NCBI GenBank assembly: GCA_938036785.1
Contig: CALHWE010000011.1
Location: 137,118-201,117 of the forward strand
DNA length: 64,000 nucleotides
Reading direction: 5' to 3'
Origin: an uncultured Candidatus Saccharibacteria bacterium
GTDB lineage: Bacteria; Patescibacteriota; Saccharimonadia; Saccharimonadales; Saccharimonadaceae
A program made the translations under genes and the position numbers. Under the pieces are notes generated by a model. It searched no databases. It was not told the origin of the DNA and saw only the letters and a program-made list of their open reading frames with translations. Of the stretch, positions 47,484 to 56,842 are shown in pieces; within the stretch, counting starts at the first letter, position 1, and each line of letters starts with the position of its first letter.

Positions 47484-47578
47484 AGCTATATTGTAGCGCG
47501 AACCGAGGTAAGAACAAAATGGGATAAGCAGAGTCTGATACAAAAGACATTATAAAATAGAATATTTATTACTCTATG

Positions 47579-47617
47579 TTCATTGCAAAATACCCAGATG
47601 GGGTATTTTGCAATGAA
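47579..47617. repeat. Perfect 17-bp inverted repeat, operator-like
   Basis: TTCATTGCAAAATACCC (47579-47595), spacer AGATG, then its exact complement (47601-47617). It lies in the divergent spacer between the deacetylase and the RNA-repair gene. A weaker site of the same design, ATACCC-TAATG-AGGTAG (47659-47675), lies just upstream of the RNA-repair gene's TATAAT (47699-47704). No T run follows, so it is more like an operator or a mobile-element remnant than a terminator. Confidence 0.6.
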
Positions 47618-47782
47618 CTATTAATAAATATTATTCATAAAATAAGATAAATTGCTACATACCCTAATGAGGTAGAAGCCTTTTCTAACAGATGATGATA
47701 TAATATAAAAACAAGAGTAAATTACTTGAGTTAGATATAGTTAAGCGAAATCTTAAAAACAACGCTACAGAAAGGAGAAAAT

Positions 47783-49963
47783 ATGCGACATCTTTTTATT
47801 ACACGTGGAATTCCTGGATCTGGTAAAAGCACCTTTTTGCAATCTGCTGGACTTGGTCCATATACACTATCTCCTGATACTCTGCGCTTAGCGTATAGCA
47901 GCCCAGTGATGAATGATACAGGACGCATCGTTATGCCATATCAGGATGATCGACGGGTGTGGCAGCAGCTTCACGAGTTGCTTGATATGCGCATGGCTCG
48001 TGGTGAGCTTATTGTGGTTGATGCAACACATACAACGAGCTCGTACTTTCAGCAGTATGCACAGCTTGCACAGAAGTATCGTTATAAGCTGTACGTTATA
48101 GATTTTGCGGATGTACCGCTTGCGGTCTGTCTAGAGCGCAATCGTCAGCGTGCACTACATAAGGTAGTCGATGATGCAGTTCTCGAGAAGATGCACGCTC
48201 GCCTCTCCACGTGTGCCATACCAAAACGATACACTGTCATACAGCCAGCGGAAGTAAAAGAGCTTATCGCGTCATATCGGCAACCGATTAATTTGAGTCA
48301 GTATGAGCACATTCATCACATTGGTGATATCCAAGGATGCTATACGCCACTGCGTGAATATTTTGAGCAGCACCCCTATGTCGAGCACGATTATTATATC
48401 TTTACAGGTGATCTGCTCGATCGTGGCACAGAGAATGCAGAAGTATTGCAGTATGTGTGCGATAATTTTGTCGACAGGCCGAATGTGACGTTTATTGAGG
48501 GTAACCATGATGGCTATATTTGGCAGTGGCTTAATCGCCAACCTATAAGAGCGCGAGAGTTTAATGGCCGAACTCGAGCGCAGTTAGAGCGTGCCAATAT
48601 AGACAAGCGTGTTGTCAGTCGCTTGATGAAGTCCATGCAAGATTTTCTCTACTACACATGGAATGATAAACAAGTATTTGTGAGTCATGCGGGAATGAGT
48701 AATCTACCGGAGAGTCCTTTGCTGCTTGCCAGCCAGCAGTATATTCGTGGTGTGGGGCGCTATGAGCAGGTTGGTGCTATTGACGATGCTTTTGTTGCCC
48801 ATACCCCTGATGATGTCTATCAAGTGCATGGCCATCGCAACGCTCAGAATTATCCAGCGCAGTATAATCAGCGGTGCTTTAATCTCGAGGGCAAAGTGGA
48901 GTTTGGTGGCACGCTACGGGTTGCTCAGCTTGCCGAGGAGGGCTGGTCGGTCGTTGAGGTAAGCAACCAGTCGGCTGAAGGCATCCTCCACCCGGAAAAC
49001 GCACCGCTCATCCATGGTCTGCGTGCCAATAAACTGATTGGTGAGCGGTCACTGCCGGGCAATATTAGCTCATTTCACTTTAAACCAAAGGTGTTTTATG
49101 GCAAAAAATGGACAACGCAAACAGTGCGAGCTCGTGGACTATTTATGAATACACTGACGAACGAGATTGTAATTCGCGCCTATGACAAGTTCTTCAATAT
49201 TGGTGAGCGACGAGAAACTGAATTTGCTGCACTCAAAGATCAACTTGTCTTTCCAGTGCGTGCCTGGGTGAAGGAGAATGGTTATCTTGGCTTGGTAGGC
49301 TATGATGCAACACTAGGTGACCTCGTCTTTGCGTCGAAAACAACAACGGAGAGTGATTTTGCCGGATGGTTTCGTCGCTTATTTTTGCAGCGCTATGGTA
49401 AGCATGTCGATGCGATCCGTCAGTATCTTGCCGAACATAATGTATGTTTGGTCTGTGAAGTAATGCTCCCGACAGAGGATCCACACATCATTGAGTATGT
49501 ACAAGATCGGATTGTTTTGCTCGATATAGTGCATCGCCAGGCAAAATTTGCCGCTGTTGACCAAGTTGAGCGTGAGCGATTTGCGGCTATGCTTGGTATG
49601 GAAACCAAGCGGCTTGCGGCGACGCTCCAAACGTGGGAGGAGTTTGCGACCTGGTATGAGCAGGTGCAGGGGCTTGACTATTTGTATGATGGTGTACCGA
49701 TCGAGGGCTTTGTCATAGAGGATGCTCAGCATTGGCAGGTCAAAGCTAAACTCGATTATTACTCATTTTGGAAGCGGATGCGTGGTGTGCTTGATGGACT
49801 TAAGGCGGGGCGTAGTCCAAAGCGTGCCGCTGCCTACCCACACCCTGAGTACGCAGCGCGCGTCATTGCCTATATGCAGGGCATCCCTATTGACGCATTG
49901 GCTCAGATGTCTATTATCGATGTTCGTCGCCGCTGGCAACGAGAGCAAGAAAAAACCGTATAG
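47783..49963 (+). CDS. Three-domain RNA-repair enzyme: kinase, metallophosphatase, ligase
   Basis: A 726-residue Pnkp-like fusion. The N-terminal P-loop kinase has TRGIPGSGKST (9-17) and a lid with LERNRQRA. The middle calcineurin-like phosphatase has IGDIQGCYTPL (about 180), TGDLLDRG (about 210), EGNHDG (about 240), and VSHAG and VHGHRN. The C-terminal part has ARGLFMNTL and RAYDKFFNIGE followed by VKENGYLGL, with Lys about 497 as the likely adenylated residue, as in T4 Rnl1-like ligases. Such enzymes heal 2',3'-cyclic phosphate and 5'-OH RNA ends and then seal them. GAAAGGAG precedes ATG, with TATAAT at 47699-47704, giving a leader of about 70 bases. Confidence 0.85.
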   Translation: MRHLFITRGIPGSGKSTFLQSAGLGPYTLSPDTLRLAYSSPVMNDTGRIVMPYQDDRRVWQQLHELLDMRMARGELIVVDATHTTSSYFQQYAQLAQKYRYKLYVIDFADVPLAVCLERNRQRALHKVVDDAVLEKMHARLSTCAIPKRYTVIQPAEVKELIASYRQPINLSQYEHIHHIGDIQGCYTPLREYFEQHPYVEHDYYIFTGDLLDRGTENAEVLQYVCDNFVDRPNVTFIEGNHDGYIWQWLNRQPIRAREFNGRTRAQLERANIDKRVVSRLMKSMQDFLYYTWNDKQVFVSHAGMSNLPESPLLLASQQYIRGVGRYEQVGAIDDAFVAHTPDDVYQVHGHRNAQNYPAQYNQRCFNLEGKVEFGGTLRVAQLAEEGWSVVEVSNQSAEGILHPENAPLIHGLRANKLIGERSLPGNISSFHFKPKVFYGKKWTTQTVRARGLFMNTLTNEIVIRAYDKFFNIGERRETEFAALKDQLVFPVRAWVKENGYLGLVGYDATLGDLVFASKTTTESDFAGWFRRLFLQRYGKHVDAIRQYLAEHNVCLVCEVMLPTEDPHIIEYVQDRIVLLDIVHRQAKFAAVDQVERERFAAMLGMETKRLAATLQTWEEFATWYEQVQGLDYLYDGVPIEGFVIEDAQHWQVKAKLDYYSFWKRMRGVLDGLKAGRSPKRAAAYPHPEYAARVIAYMQGIPIDALAQMSIIDVRRRWQREQEKTV

Positions 49964-49990
49964 CCGTATTACCAACCTTACCCTTCACGG

Positions 49991-49996
49991 TATAAT
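49991..49996 (+). promoter_or_regulatory. -10 box six bases before the permease ATG
   Basis: TATAAT (49991-49996), AGAAGC, ATG 50003. Confidence 0.55.
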
Positions 49997-50002
49997 AGAA
50001 GC

Positions 50003-50995
50003 ATGAAAATGATTCGTTGGTTGGCGAAGCGGTGGCGCCGCGTTGCGGTAGTGGCTGGGGTGCTCGTTGGGCTAGCTGCACTTCGCCTTGTATCGGCACA
50101 AACAGGGCAGTGGTCGCTACCTGATCGATTGCAAGACTGGATAACGCTGAGTTTGAGCGTGATGATCGAGGCACTACCATTCGTCATGCTGGGGATTTGC
50201 ATTGCAATTATAGTGCAGGTGTGGCTGCCAGCCGAGCGCTTGCTTACCTATCTGCCGCAACAGCCATTGTTGCGGCGAGCTTGTTTGTCGCTCCTTGGTA
50301 TTGCGCTGCCAGTCTGTGAGTGTGGCAATGTCCCCTTAGCTCGTGGCCTGCTAGCAAAAGGGCTTACACCTAGTGAATCTCTCGTATTTTTGCTTGCTGC
50401 ACCAGTCCTCAACCCAGTGACAATCATCACGACGCAGCAAGCATTCGCTGGCGATGTGACCATTCTCTGGGCGCGAGTGTTTGGTGGCTTCGCTATTGCT
50501 AATCTTGTTGGCTGGGTCTATGCGCATCGCCCGGCGGAGGAGTTATTGACCAATACGTTTGTTGCTTCGTGCCAGGCAGATCATATGCAGCAGAGCAAGC
50601 GAGTAGCAAGCCTTGCGATATTTCGACGTGAGGTGCAGGCGATGCTGCCAGCCTTGGTAGTTGGTGCAGGGTTAGCAGGTCTTGTGCAAGTGCTAGTGTC
50701 GCGCGAGGTATTGGTATCGCTGGGGAGCCAGCCAGTGTGGTCGGTGATTGCAATGGTGGCGTTGGCATTTATCGTCTCAATTTGCTCTAATGTTGATGCG
50801 TTCTTCGCCTTGGCATTTCGCCAGACCTTTATGACCGGGGCGCTTGTAAGTTTCTTGACCTTTGGCCCAATGATCGATATCAAGATGCTGAGCTTGCTGC
50901 GGACGACGTATCGGCCGAGTGTACTGCTTCAGGTGAGTGCGATCGTTGGGTTAGCATCGATAACATTGGGATTGGTGGTGAATTATGCGTTTTAG
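50003..50995 (+). CDS. Permease, YraQ/ArsP_1 (DUF318) family
   Basis: A 330-residue membrane protein with eight to nine helices. The conserved ALPVCECGNVPLARGL (Cys pair) and LLAAPVLNPVTIITT with the later SICSNVDAFFALAF and FGPMIDIKML are family marks. Substrate unknown; relatives include organoarsenical exporters and the YcgR half of a two-part permease. It overlaps the next gene, the TIGR03943 partner, by 11 bases. Confidence 0.87.
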   Translation: MKMIRWLAKRWRRVAVVAGVLVGLAALRLVSAQTGQWSLPDRLQDWITLSLSVMIEALPFVMLGICIAIIVQVWLPAERLLTYLPQQPLLRRACLSLLGIALPVCECGNVPLARGLLAKGLTPSESLVFLLAAPVLNPVTIITTQQAFAGDVTILWARVFGGFAIANLVGWVYAHRPAEELLTNTFVASCQADHMQQSKRVASLAIFRREVQAMLPALVVGAGLAGLVQVLVSREVLVSLGSQPVWSVIAMVALAFIVSICSNVDAFFALAFRQTFMTGALVSFLTFGPMIDIKMLSLLRTTYRPSVLLQVSAIVGLASITLGLVVNYAF

Positions 50996-51737
50996 GCTGG
51001 TCTTGTCCCGAGTTGCACAGCAACAAGGTATAATACTCCTTTCTATCATTGCCGTGGCGACGCTGTGGCTAGCTGCGACTGGTCGTTTGACGCTCTATAT
51101 TCATCAGAGGTATGTCGTTTTTACGACTGGTATGGCAGTGGTGGCTCTGGTGATGGCGAGTGCGAGTATTATTACGCAATCACGTACCCACCAGCATACA
51201 CACTTCGTTTGGTGGCGTAGTGTTGCTGCCTGTGTGATGATATGCGTGGTCGCAAGTATAGCGCTGCTTGCCCCTCCGACGGCGCTAACGACGACAACAG
51301 CCACGCAGCGCGGTATCAACAAAGGGGCAGCAGCTCAGCTGTCTGCAGAGAAGCTATCGCACGCATCTCTCTTTGCTCAGCGAGATTATTCGCGTCTCAC
51401 GATCAAAGAATGGGCAGGGCTACTTGCCCAAACGCATGACAGCGGGTTTTATCGTGGCAAGACAGTCAACTTGACAGGGTTTGTCACGCCAGATACAGCG
51501 GATTCGCAGATTTTTTATGTATCTCGATTTGTCGTGACGTGTTGTGCGGTCGATGCACAGGCGGTTGGCGTGCCAGTCTATGCACCTGGGTGGCGTGAGC
51601 GCTATCAGCCCAATAGTTGGGTAACGGTAACGGGTGACTTTGCCGCACATCCACAGCAACATCGTCAGCAGCCGATTGTCATCATGCCGCGTTCGGTTAC
51701 GTCAACCACCCAGCCAAAGGAGCCCTATGAATACTAA
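50985..51737 (+). CDS. TIGR03943/DUF1980 family permease partner (YcgQ-like)
   Basis: A 250-residue protein with two to three N-terminal helices and a soluble C-terminal part. VNLTGFVTPD, FYVSRFVVTCCAVDAQAVG (double Cys) and NSWVTVTGDF are the typical marks. It pairs with the permease encoded just upstream (11-base overlap), the usual YcgR-YcgQ order. Metal handling has been proposed for such pairs; the Cys residues would allow it. Confidence 0.85.
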   Translation: MRFRLVLSRVAQQQGIILLSIIAVATLWLAATGRLTLYIHQRYVVFTTGMAVVALVMASASIITQSRTHQHTHFVWWRSVAACVMICVVASIALLAPPTALTTTTATQRGINKGAAAQLSAEKLSHASLFAQRDYSRLTIKEWAGLLAQTHDSGFYRGKTVNLTGFVTPDTADSQIFYVSRFVVTCCAVDAQAVGVPVYAPGWRERYQPNSWVTVTGDFAAHPQQHRQQPIVIMPRSVTSTTQPKEPYEY

Positions 51738-53070
51738 AAGCTGGCGGTGGGTGCGTCAGCGATGGCGATTTTTGCTTGTTGCGATTGGATTATTAATTAC
51801 ACTGAGTGTGCTCACGATCCTGAGTGATCAACAGGGCCCACGCTTGCGTCATGCAGTGCTGGCAGACGATCCGAATACAGGCTACCAGACAGTGCAATTG
51901 CAGTTTAATCAGCCAGTCAAGCCGGTTGAAGCTCGTGCAATACGAATCTCGCCGCGCGCAGACTTTACTGTTATAACAAACAACGCAACTGTAACGATTC
52001 AGTTCCGACATCGTTTGCGAAATAACTCGCAGTATCACGTGGCGATCGATCAGGTAACTAACGCCTATACCCAGCAGCTCGCAGCAGCCAGTTACCGCTT
52101 TGATACGCCACCAGCACAGCTCTATTATCTCAAGCACCGCGATCTTACAGAGACAAAAACAGAGTTCTACGTCGCACAATCTACGGATGCCATCATGCAG
52201 ATGAATCTGGCAACAAAGCATGAGAAAACACTCTATCAAGCAGCACAAATTGTCGAATACGCAGTGGTGGGTTCTCGCATCGTTGTCCACACAATGAATG
52301 ATGCAACAACCAGTGAATTGCATCAGGTTGATATAGAGACTGGTACTGTATCGCCATTACCGTTGCCTGGTAAGGGTACAGTGTCTCGCCTGCGAGCGAT
52401 GGATAATGGAACGGTGGGGTATCTCTTTGCAAAGGCGGACAGCAAAGAAAAGATCACCAATCTCATTGTGCATGACATTGCAGCGCAGCGCCACCACACT
52501 ATGCGTGGCCTTAATGGACAGCCATTACCAGTGTATGATTGGCGCTCAGTATCACATGGTGCAGCAGTTGTGGTGCGAACTCGCGGTGATGATGTACTGC
52601 TTATTGACCCGACTGGCAAGCATGCTATGCAACCGCTCGGCCAGGCAGCGGTACTTGGCGATGTATCATATGATGGCAAAAACATCATGATGATGAAAAC
52701 GGGGGAGGGGTATTTTGCACTCAATCTAGAAAATAGCAAAAAATCGCCTATTACTCACCAACAAGGAAACGACGTCATATCATTAGCTGCATTCTTACAC
52801 ACCCGCAGTGGCTATAGTATGGAGATAACGAGTGTTAATCAACAGCACATATTGCAGCGCCAAACAATACTCACCTACCCAGCCAAACGAGTGATTCATC
52901 AGACAACACCGCCGGCATATACAACGAACATCACTGTATCACCAAACGATCAGTACACCGCCATTGAGCAAAAAAGTACTGCTGATAGCTCCACCAAAAC
53001 GCACATTATCGAAAATAAAACTGGCCATATGGTACACACACTTGATGGCAAGGCAGTGGTTTGGTTATAA
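51727..53070 (+). CDS. Membrane-anchored beta-rich protein (Ig-like plus propeller-like)
   Basis: A 447-residue protein. One helix near the start (RFLLVAIGLLITLSVLTIL, about 14-32), then a domain of about 100 residues starting VQLQFNQPVKPVEARAIRIS that looks like a bacterial Ig-like (SbsA type) domain, then repeated beta units (e.g. VGYLFAKAD and DVSYDGKNIMMM) like a seven-bladed propeller. No catalytic motif. It overlaps the TIGR03943 gene by 11 bases and has AAAGGAG before ATG 51727, so it belongs to the permease operon and may sense or bind the transported substance outside. Confidence 0.7.
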   Translation: MNTKSWRWVRQRWRFLLVAIGLLITLSVLTILSDQQGPRLRHAVLADDPNTGYQTVQLQFNQPVKPVEARAIRISPRADFTVITNNATVTIQFRHRLRNNSQYHVAIDQVTNAYTQQLAAASYRFDTPPAQLYYLKHRDLTETKTEFYVAQSTDAIMQMNLATKHEKTLYQAAQIVEYAVVGSRIVVHTMNDATTSELHQVDIETGTVSPLPLPGKGTVSRLRAMDNGTVGYLFAKADSKEKITNLIVHDIAAQRHHTMRGLNGQPLPVYDWRSVSHGAAVVVRTRGDDVLLIDPTGKHAMQPLGQAAVLGDVSYDGKNIMMMKTGEGYFALNLENSKKSPITHQQGNDVISLAAFLHTRSGYSMEITSVNQQHILQRQTILTYPAKRVIHQTTPPAYTTNITVSPNDQYTAIEQKSTADSSTKTHIIENKTGHMVHTLDGKAVVWL

Positions 53071-53223
53071 AACAGATATTGTAAAATCAAGCCTGAAGCT
53101 GCAGTGAACTTATATTGTGAGAGTAGAGGGCTACATTTGCGTCACAAACCAAAATACCTAATTGGTGTTTGCACAATGTTCCGGTATACTATAAAAGATA
53201 TAGCATGAAGGGAGATGATGCCA

Positions 53224-53877
53224 ATGCGAATGCGCGACAGACGACCAAGTGACCGCCCACGAGAGAAACTTGCGCGAGATGGAGCGGCTCGCCTGAGTGA
53301 CCTCGAACTCCTTATGGCGATTATCGGCAGCGGTAATGCACAAGCTGACGTTGGCAAAATTGCGCGCTGTGTATTGAAAGCCCTGCGCACGCATGGGGGT
53401 GATCTGACTCATGAGGAGCTCTCTAAGATAACTGGCCTTGGTGCGGCTAAGGTGACCGTGATTCTTGCGAATTTTGAGCTGGCGCGGCGCTATCTGCTCA
53501 AAAGTGACCAGCCTATCATTGATGAACCGAGCAAAGCAGCAGAGCAACTCACCGATATTCGCGACAAACGGCAGGAACACTTTGTCTGCTTAACGCTTGA
53601 TGGAGCGCATCGCTTGATCGCCAAACGCACAATTACCATTGGTACGCTAACTGCCAGCTTGGTGCACCCACGAGAAGTCTTTACGGATGCGATTGCCGAC
53701 CGAGCAGCGGGGATCATTGTGGCGCATAATCACCCCAGTGGGCAGCTCATCGCAAGCCAGGCCGACCGGGAGACGACGCAGCGTCTGGCCGAGGCGGGTG
53801 AGCTGCTTGGCATCCAGCTGCTCGACCACCTCATCGTTACCAAACATAGCTATATATCGATCATCGCCGAAACATAA
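53224..53877 (+). CDS. radC: RadC/JAB-domain protein
   Basis: A 217-residue protein. RPREKLARDGAARLSDLELL and a helix-hairpin-helix (ITGLGAAKVTVIL) lead, then the MPN/JAMM domain with AHNHPSGQ and the Asp in LLDHLIVT; the metal-binding set is complete. Its molecular role is not settled in any organism despite the old DNA-repair name. ATG 53224 lies nine bases after AAGGGAG; ATG 53215 would be too close. Confidence 0.9.
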   Translation: MRMRDRRPSDRPREKLARDGAARLSDLELLMAIIGSGNAQADVGKIARCVLKALRTHGGDLTHEELSKITGLGAAKVTVILANFELARRYLLKSDQPIIDEPSKAAEQLTDIRDKRQEHFVCLTLDGAHRLIAKRTITIGTLTASLVHPREVFTDAIADRAAGIIVAHNHPSGQLIASQADRETTQRLAEAGELLGIQLLDHLIVTKHSYISIIAET

Positions 53878-53888
53878 AGAATGACCTG

Positions 53889-53926
53889 TTAGCACTCTTG
53901 CAATTAGAGTGCTAGTTGGCTATACT
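53889..53926 (+). promoter_or_regulatory. CIRCE operator with embedded dnaJ promoter
   Basis: TTAGCACTC (53889-53897), nine bases, GAGTGCTAG (53907-53915): the HrcA-binding CIRCE element with one mismatch. The -35 TTGCAA (53898-53903) sits in its centre and is 17 bases from TATACT (53921-53926). HrcA bound here would block RNA polymerase directly, so dnaJ should be heat-inducible. Confidence 0.85.
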
Positions 53927-53935
53927 AAGACAGAT

Positions 53936-55054
53936 ATGGCGAAGCGAGATTATTATGAGGTGCTTGGTGTTGCCAAAAGCGCCAGCGATGATGACATCAA
54001 GCGGGCATTCCGCAAATTGGCAGTGAAGTACCACCCAGATAAAGCGGGTGGGAGTGAAGAGAAATTCAAAGAGATCAACGAAGCGTATGAGGTCCTGAAG
54101 GACAAGCAAAAGCGCCAGCGGTATGACCAATTTGGCCATGCGGGCGTTGGCGGCGCTGCTGGTGGCGGTGATGGTAACCCGTTTGCTGGCTTTGGCGACT
54201 TTGGCCAAGGGAAGAATATCCACTTTGATTTTGGTGATGGTGGCCTGGGAGATATCTTTGGCCAGTTCTTTGGTGGTGCTGCTGGCGGCAGTGCAAGCCA
54301 AGGCCCGTCACGCGGTCGTGATGTTGAGACGAGCGTGACGCTCGAATTTGAAGAAGCGATCTTTGGTAAAGAAGTCGCTCTTGCACTAACGCTCGACGAC
54401 GAATGCGAGCATTGTCACGGTAGCACCGTTGAACCTGGCTCGATCCTCAAGAGTTGTCCGGATTGTAAAGGCACTGGTCAGCGCGTGCGGACAATGAACA
54501 CAATGTTTGGCCCCATTCAGCAGGCGGTAACGTGCGAGACCTGCCAGGGTCGTGGGCAAATACCAGAGAAGGCTTGTACAGTCTGCCAAGGGAGTGGCGT
54601 GCAGCGTCGTGAGCAGACGATTACAGTCAAGATCCCCGCTGGTATCGATAACGGCTCGACAATTCGCCTCCGTGGTCGTGGCGAAGCTGTCGGTGGTGGC
54701 AGCAAGGGCGATCTCTACGTGCAGGTGCGGGTCAATCCACACAAGACGTTTAGCCGTGAAGGTGATGTGATCCTGAGTGAGGAGCATATTGGCATGGCGG
54801 ATGCAGCGCTTGGTGCTGAACTCGACGTTAAGACAGTCGACGGGACGATTACAATGAAGGTGCCAGCCGGCACGCAATCGGGTACAGACTTCAAGCTATC
54901 TGGCCACGGCGTGCCACACATGCGAAGCGACAAGCGTGGGCCTCATATCGTCACGGTAGTGGTCGACACCCCAACCAAACTAAACCGCCGCCAAAAGGAA
55001 ATCCTCCGCGAGTTTAATGACACGCTTGGGCGGAAGGGGATATTTGGGCTGTAA
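53936..55054 (+). CDS. dnaJ: Chaperone protein DnaJ
   Basis: A 372-residue type I Hsp40 that feeds clients to DnaK. J domain [20 protein letters not shown] with the HPD triad in KYHPDKAGG, a Gly/Phe-rich linker, four zinc motifs ([31 protein letters not shown]) and the C-terminal substrate domain. ATG 53936 is nine bases after TATACT; an upstream start (53909) lies inside the CIRCE element. dnaK, grpE and hrcA are not in the window. Confidence 0.96.
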   Translation: MAKRDYYEVLGVAKSASDDDIKRAFRKLAVKYHPDKAGGSEEKFKEINEAYEVLKDKQKRQRYDQFGHAGVGGAAGGGDGNPFAGFGDFGQGKNIHFDFGDGGLGDIFGQFFGGAAGGSASQGPSRGRDVETSVTLEFEEAIFGKEVALALTLDDECEHCHGSTVEPGSILKSCPDCKGTGQRVRTMNTMFGPIQQAVTCETCQGRGQIPEKACTVCQGSGVQRREQTITVKIPAGIDNGSTIRLRGRGEAVGGGSKGDLYVQVRVNPHKTFSREGDVILSEEHIGMADAALGAELDVKTVDGTITMKVPAGTQSGTDFKLSGHGVPHMRSDKRGPHIVTVVVDTPTKLNRRQKEILREFNDTLGRKGIFGL

Positions 55055-55079
55055 CTCCAGGTAGGTACTGGTGTAGAAT

Positions 55080-55104
55080 TAAACTACTTGTGGTGAGGAG
55101 TTTA
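55080..55104 (+). terminator. Probable terminator after dnaJ
   Basis: TAAACTACT and AGGAGTTTA pair with one mismatch over a seven-base loop; GTTTTAA follows. It would separate dnaJ from the peptidase/ATP-grasp block. Confidence 0.5.
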
Positions 55105-55250
55105 GTTTTAACTTGCTCGCCGGGTAATGTAGCTTTGCTAAATTATTTCAAGATTCGATGACATAAAGGTGGCCTTGCCCACAGTGCTCTGCAAATATAA
55201 GAGAAAGAGTCTTGATTTATACGGTGGTTTATTGCTAAAATATCCTCACT

Positions 55251-56828
55251 ATGATGACGAGCTATACTCCCGAGAATAGACCACTTCCATCTCATGGTAT
55301 GCAGGTGAAAGAAGCTCTGCGTAGCCAGAATAGCTCCGTCGATATAGATCCTGAAGTGTTCCGAGGAAAGTACCAGGAACTTGTCGAGCGATCACCGAAA
55401 GTTATTGAATCACTTGTTCCCGATCAAGAAAGCAAAGAAGTGGCAATTGACAGTCTAATTACAGGTAGTACCACGTCTTTTCAGCAAAAGTATCCGGTCA
55501 TTGAGAAGTATTCCGACGAAGATTATACAACCATGCAAGATACTGCAGAAACGCTGATGTCTATGGCTGAGTCTATGTCAGAGCCAGAGAGGACAGTCTA
55601 TCTCCAGGCGATTGAGGCTCGCAAGCAAGAGGCGAACTTGATAGTAGCGATGAGGGATTATAAAGCAGCAGCAGATCCAATAGCAAGAGAAGCAGCAGCA
55701 CAACGTTTTATGGAGATAAATATTACGCTCTATGGTGAGCCAGATAAGACAACATATGAGTCATTACTCGGCGAAAAAATTGCCAACATCTTTCATAAAA
55801 AGCGTAGTCAAAGCGCCGAGATAATCTTTCAGGAGCTTCGGAATCTTCTTCCAGAAAATGTACTAGATGGTACACGTATACAAGATCGATTTCGTCCATC
55901 TACTGAGACCATGAGATGGATGAACGAAGTTGTTCATGGATTGTATGACAATATGCTTCGACATGTTGATAGCTATGTAGAAGCGCATAAATCAGAATTT
56001 CAAACAGAATCACACGATGAGACGGTTATAAAAATCCAGCCGACACACCTTCAAGATATCTTTCGGAATATCTTGACTGAGGAATTCCTTGCGTCATCCA
56101 AAGAGGTTGAAGAAGGTAGACAGACAGGTGATATTCAGGATGCACAAGCTGTAACAGACTGGGACAATACCGAGACGAGAGATGTCGAGAAAGATATGGA
56201 TTGGAAGGTCGAGGTGACAGAGGCAAAATCAATCAATGTTGATCCAGACACAAGACATATCAGAATACCCCAAGACCGAGAAGCTATGTCTGTTAATGAA
56301 GTAAAACGACTAGTTGTGCACGAAATAGGTGTGCATGTCTTAACGCGAATGACTGGTGGTTCGACAAACCTTGAGCCGCTAGCACAGGGCTTAGCTGGTT
56401 TTAACGATACACAAGAAGGGCTTGGGAAAGCAATGGAACACGCCCTTGAAGGAGAATATCAAGAAGCTGGTATAGATCACTATATTACTGCTGGACTTGC
56501 CTATTTTGACAACAAAGACTTCAAAGGCGCTTATGATGTGAAGTGGCGTCTCAAACTTCTCGAGAGCCTCAAGCCTGATCAAACACCAACACAAGCACAG
56601 ATTGACAAAGCCAAGCAATGGGCAGCAAACACAACAATGCGTATCTACCGGGGTACTGATGACTTGCCACTATTTAAGGATCTCTGCTACTACAATGGGT
56701 CAAAAGAAGTATGGGAGTATCTAGAGAAAATTTGTGGTGATGATTTGCAGCTGAGTTTATTATTAGCTGGTAAAATTAATACTTCGAAGAAGCACCAGAG
56801 AGTCATACTTGAATCACATAGTACTTAA
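55251..56828 (+). CDS. DUF1704/MATCAP-like zinc metallopeptidase
   Basis: A 525-residue cytoplasmic protein. After about 340 mostly helical residues comes the catalytic part: VVHEIGVHVLTRMTGG (H357-E-x3-H362), GLAGFNDTQEGLG (Q388-E-G; QEGLA in most relatives), and RIYRGTDDLPLFKDLCYYNG. This is the order seen in DUF1704 proteins, whose eukaryotic members (MATCAP) cut C-terminal residues such as tyrosine from tubulin. So a carboxypeptidase-like role is likely, target unknown. First gene of a four-gene set with three ATP-grasp proteins. TAAAAT (55236-55241) lies nine bases before the ATG. Codons are AT-rich compared with dnaJ. Confidence 0.85.
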   Translation: MMTSYTPENRPLPSHGMQVKEALRSQNSSVDIDPEVFRGKYQELVERSPKVIESLVPDQESKEVAIDSLITGSTTSFQQKYPVIEKYSDEDYTTMQDTAETLMSMAESMSEPERTVYLQAIEARKQEANLIVAMRDYKAAADPIAREAAAQRFMEINITLYGEPDKTTYESLLGEKIANIFHKKRSQSAEIIFQELRNLLPENVLDGTRIQDRFRPSTETMRWMNEVVHGLYDNMLRHVDSYVEAHKSEFQTESHDETVIKIQPTHLQDIFRNILTEEFLASSKEVEEGRQTGDIQDAQAVTDWDNTETRDVEKDMDWKVEVTEAKSINVDPDTRHIRIPQDREAMSVNEVKRLVVHEIGVHVLTRMTGGSTNLEPLAQGLAGFNDTQEGLGKAMEHALEGEYQEAGIDHYITAGLAYFDNKDFKGAYDVKWRLKLLESLKPDQTPTQAQIDKAKQWAANTTMRIYRGTDDLPLFKDLCYYNGSKEVWEYLEKICGDDLQLSLLLAGKINTSKKHQRVILESHST

Positions 56829-56842
56829 ACTAAATACAAGCA

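Noticed and set aside
53224..53877. radC as a sign of a mobile element or defence island.
   Set aside because: It is a common chromosomal gene and no other mobile or defence gene adjoins it.
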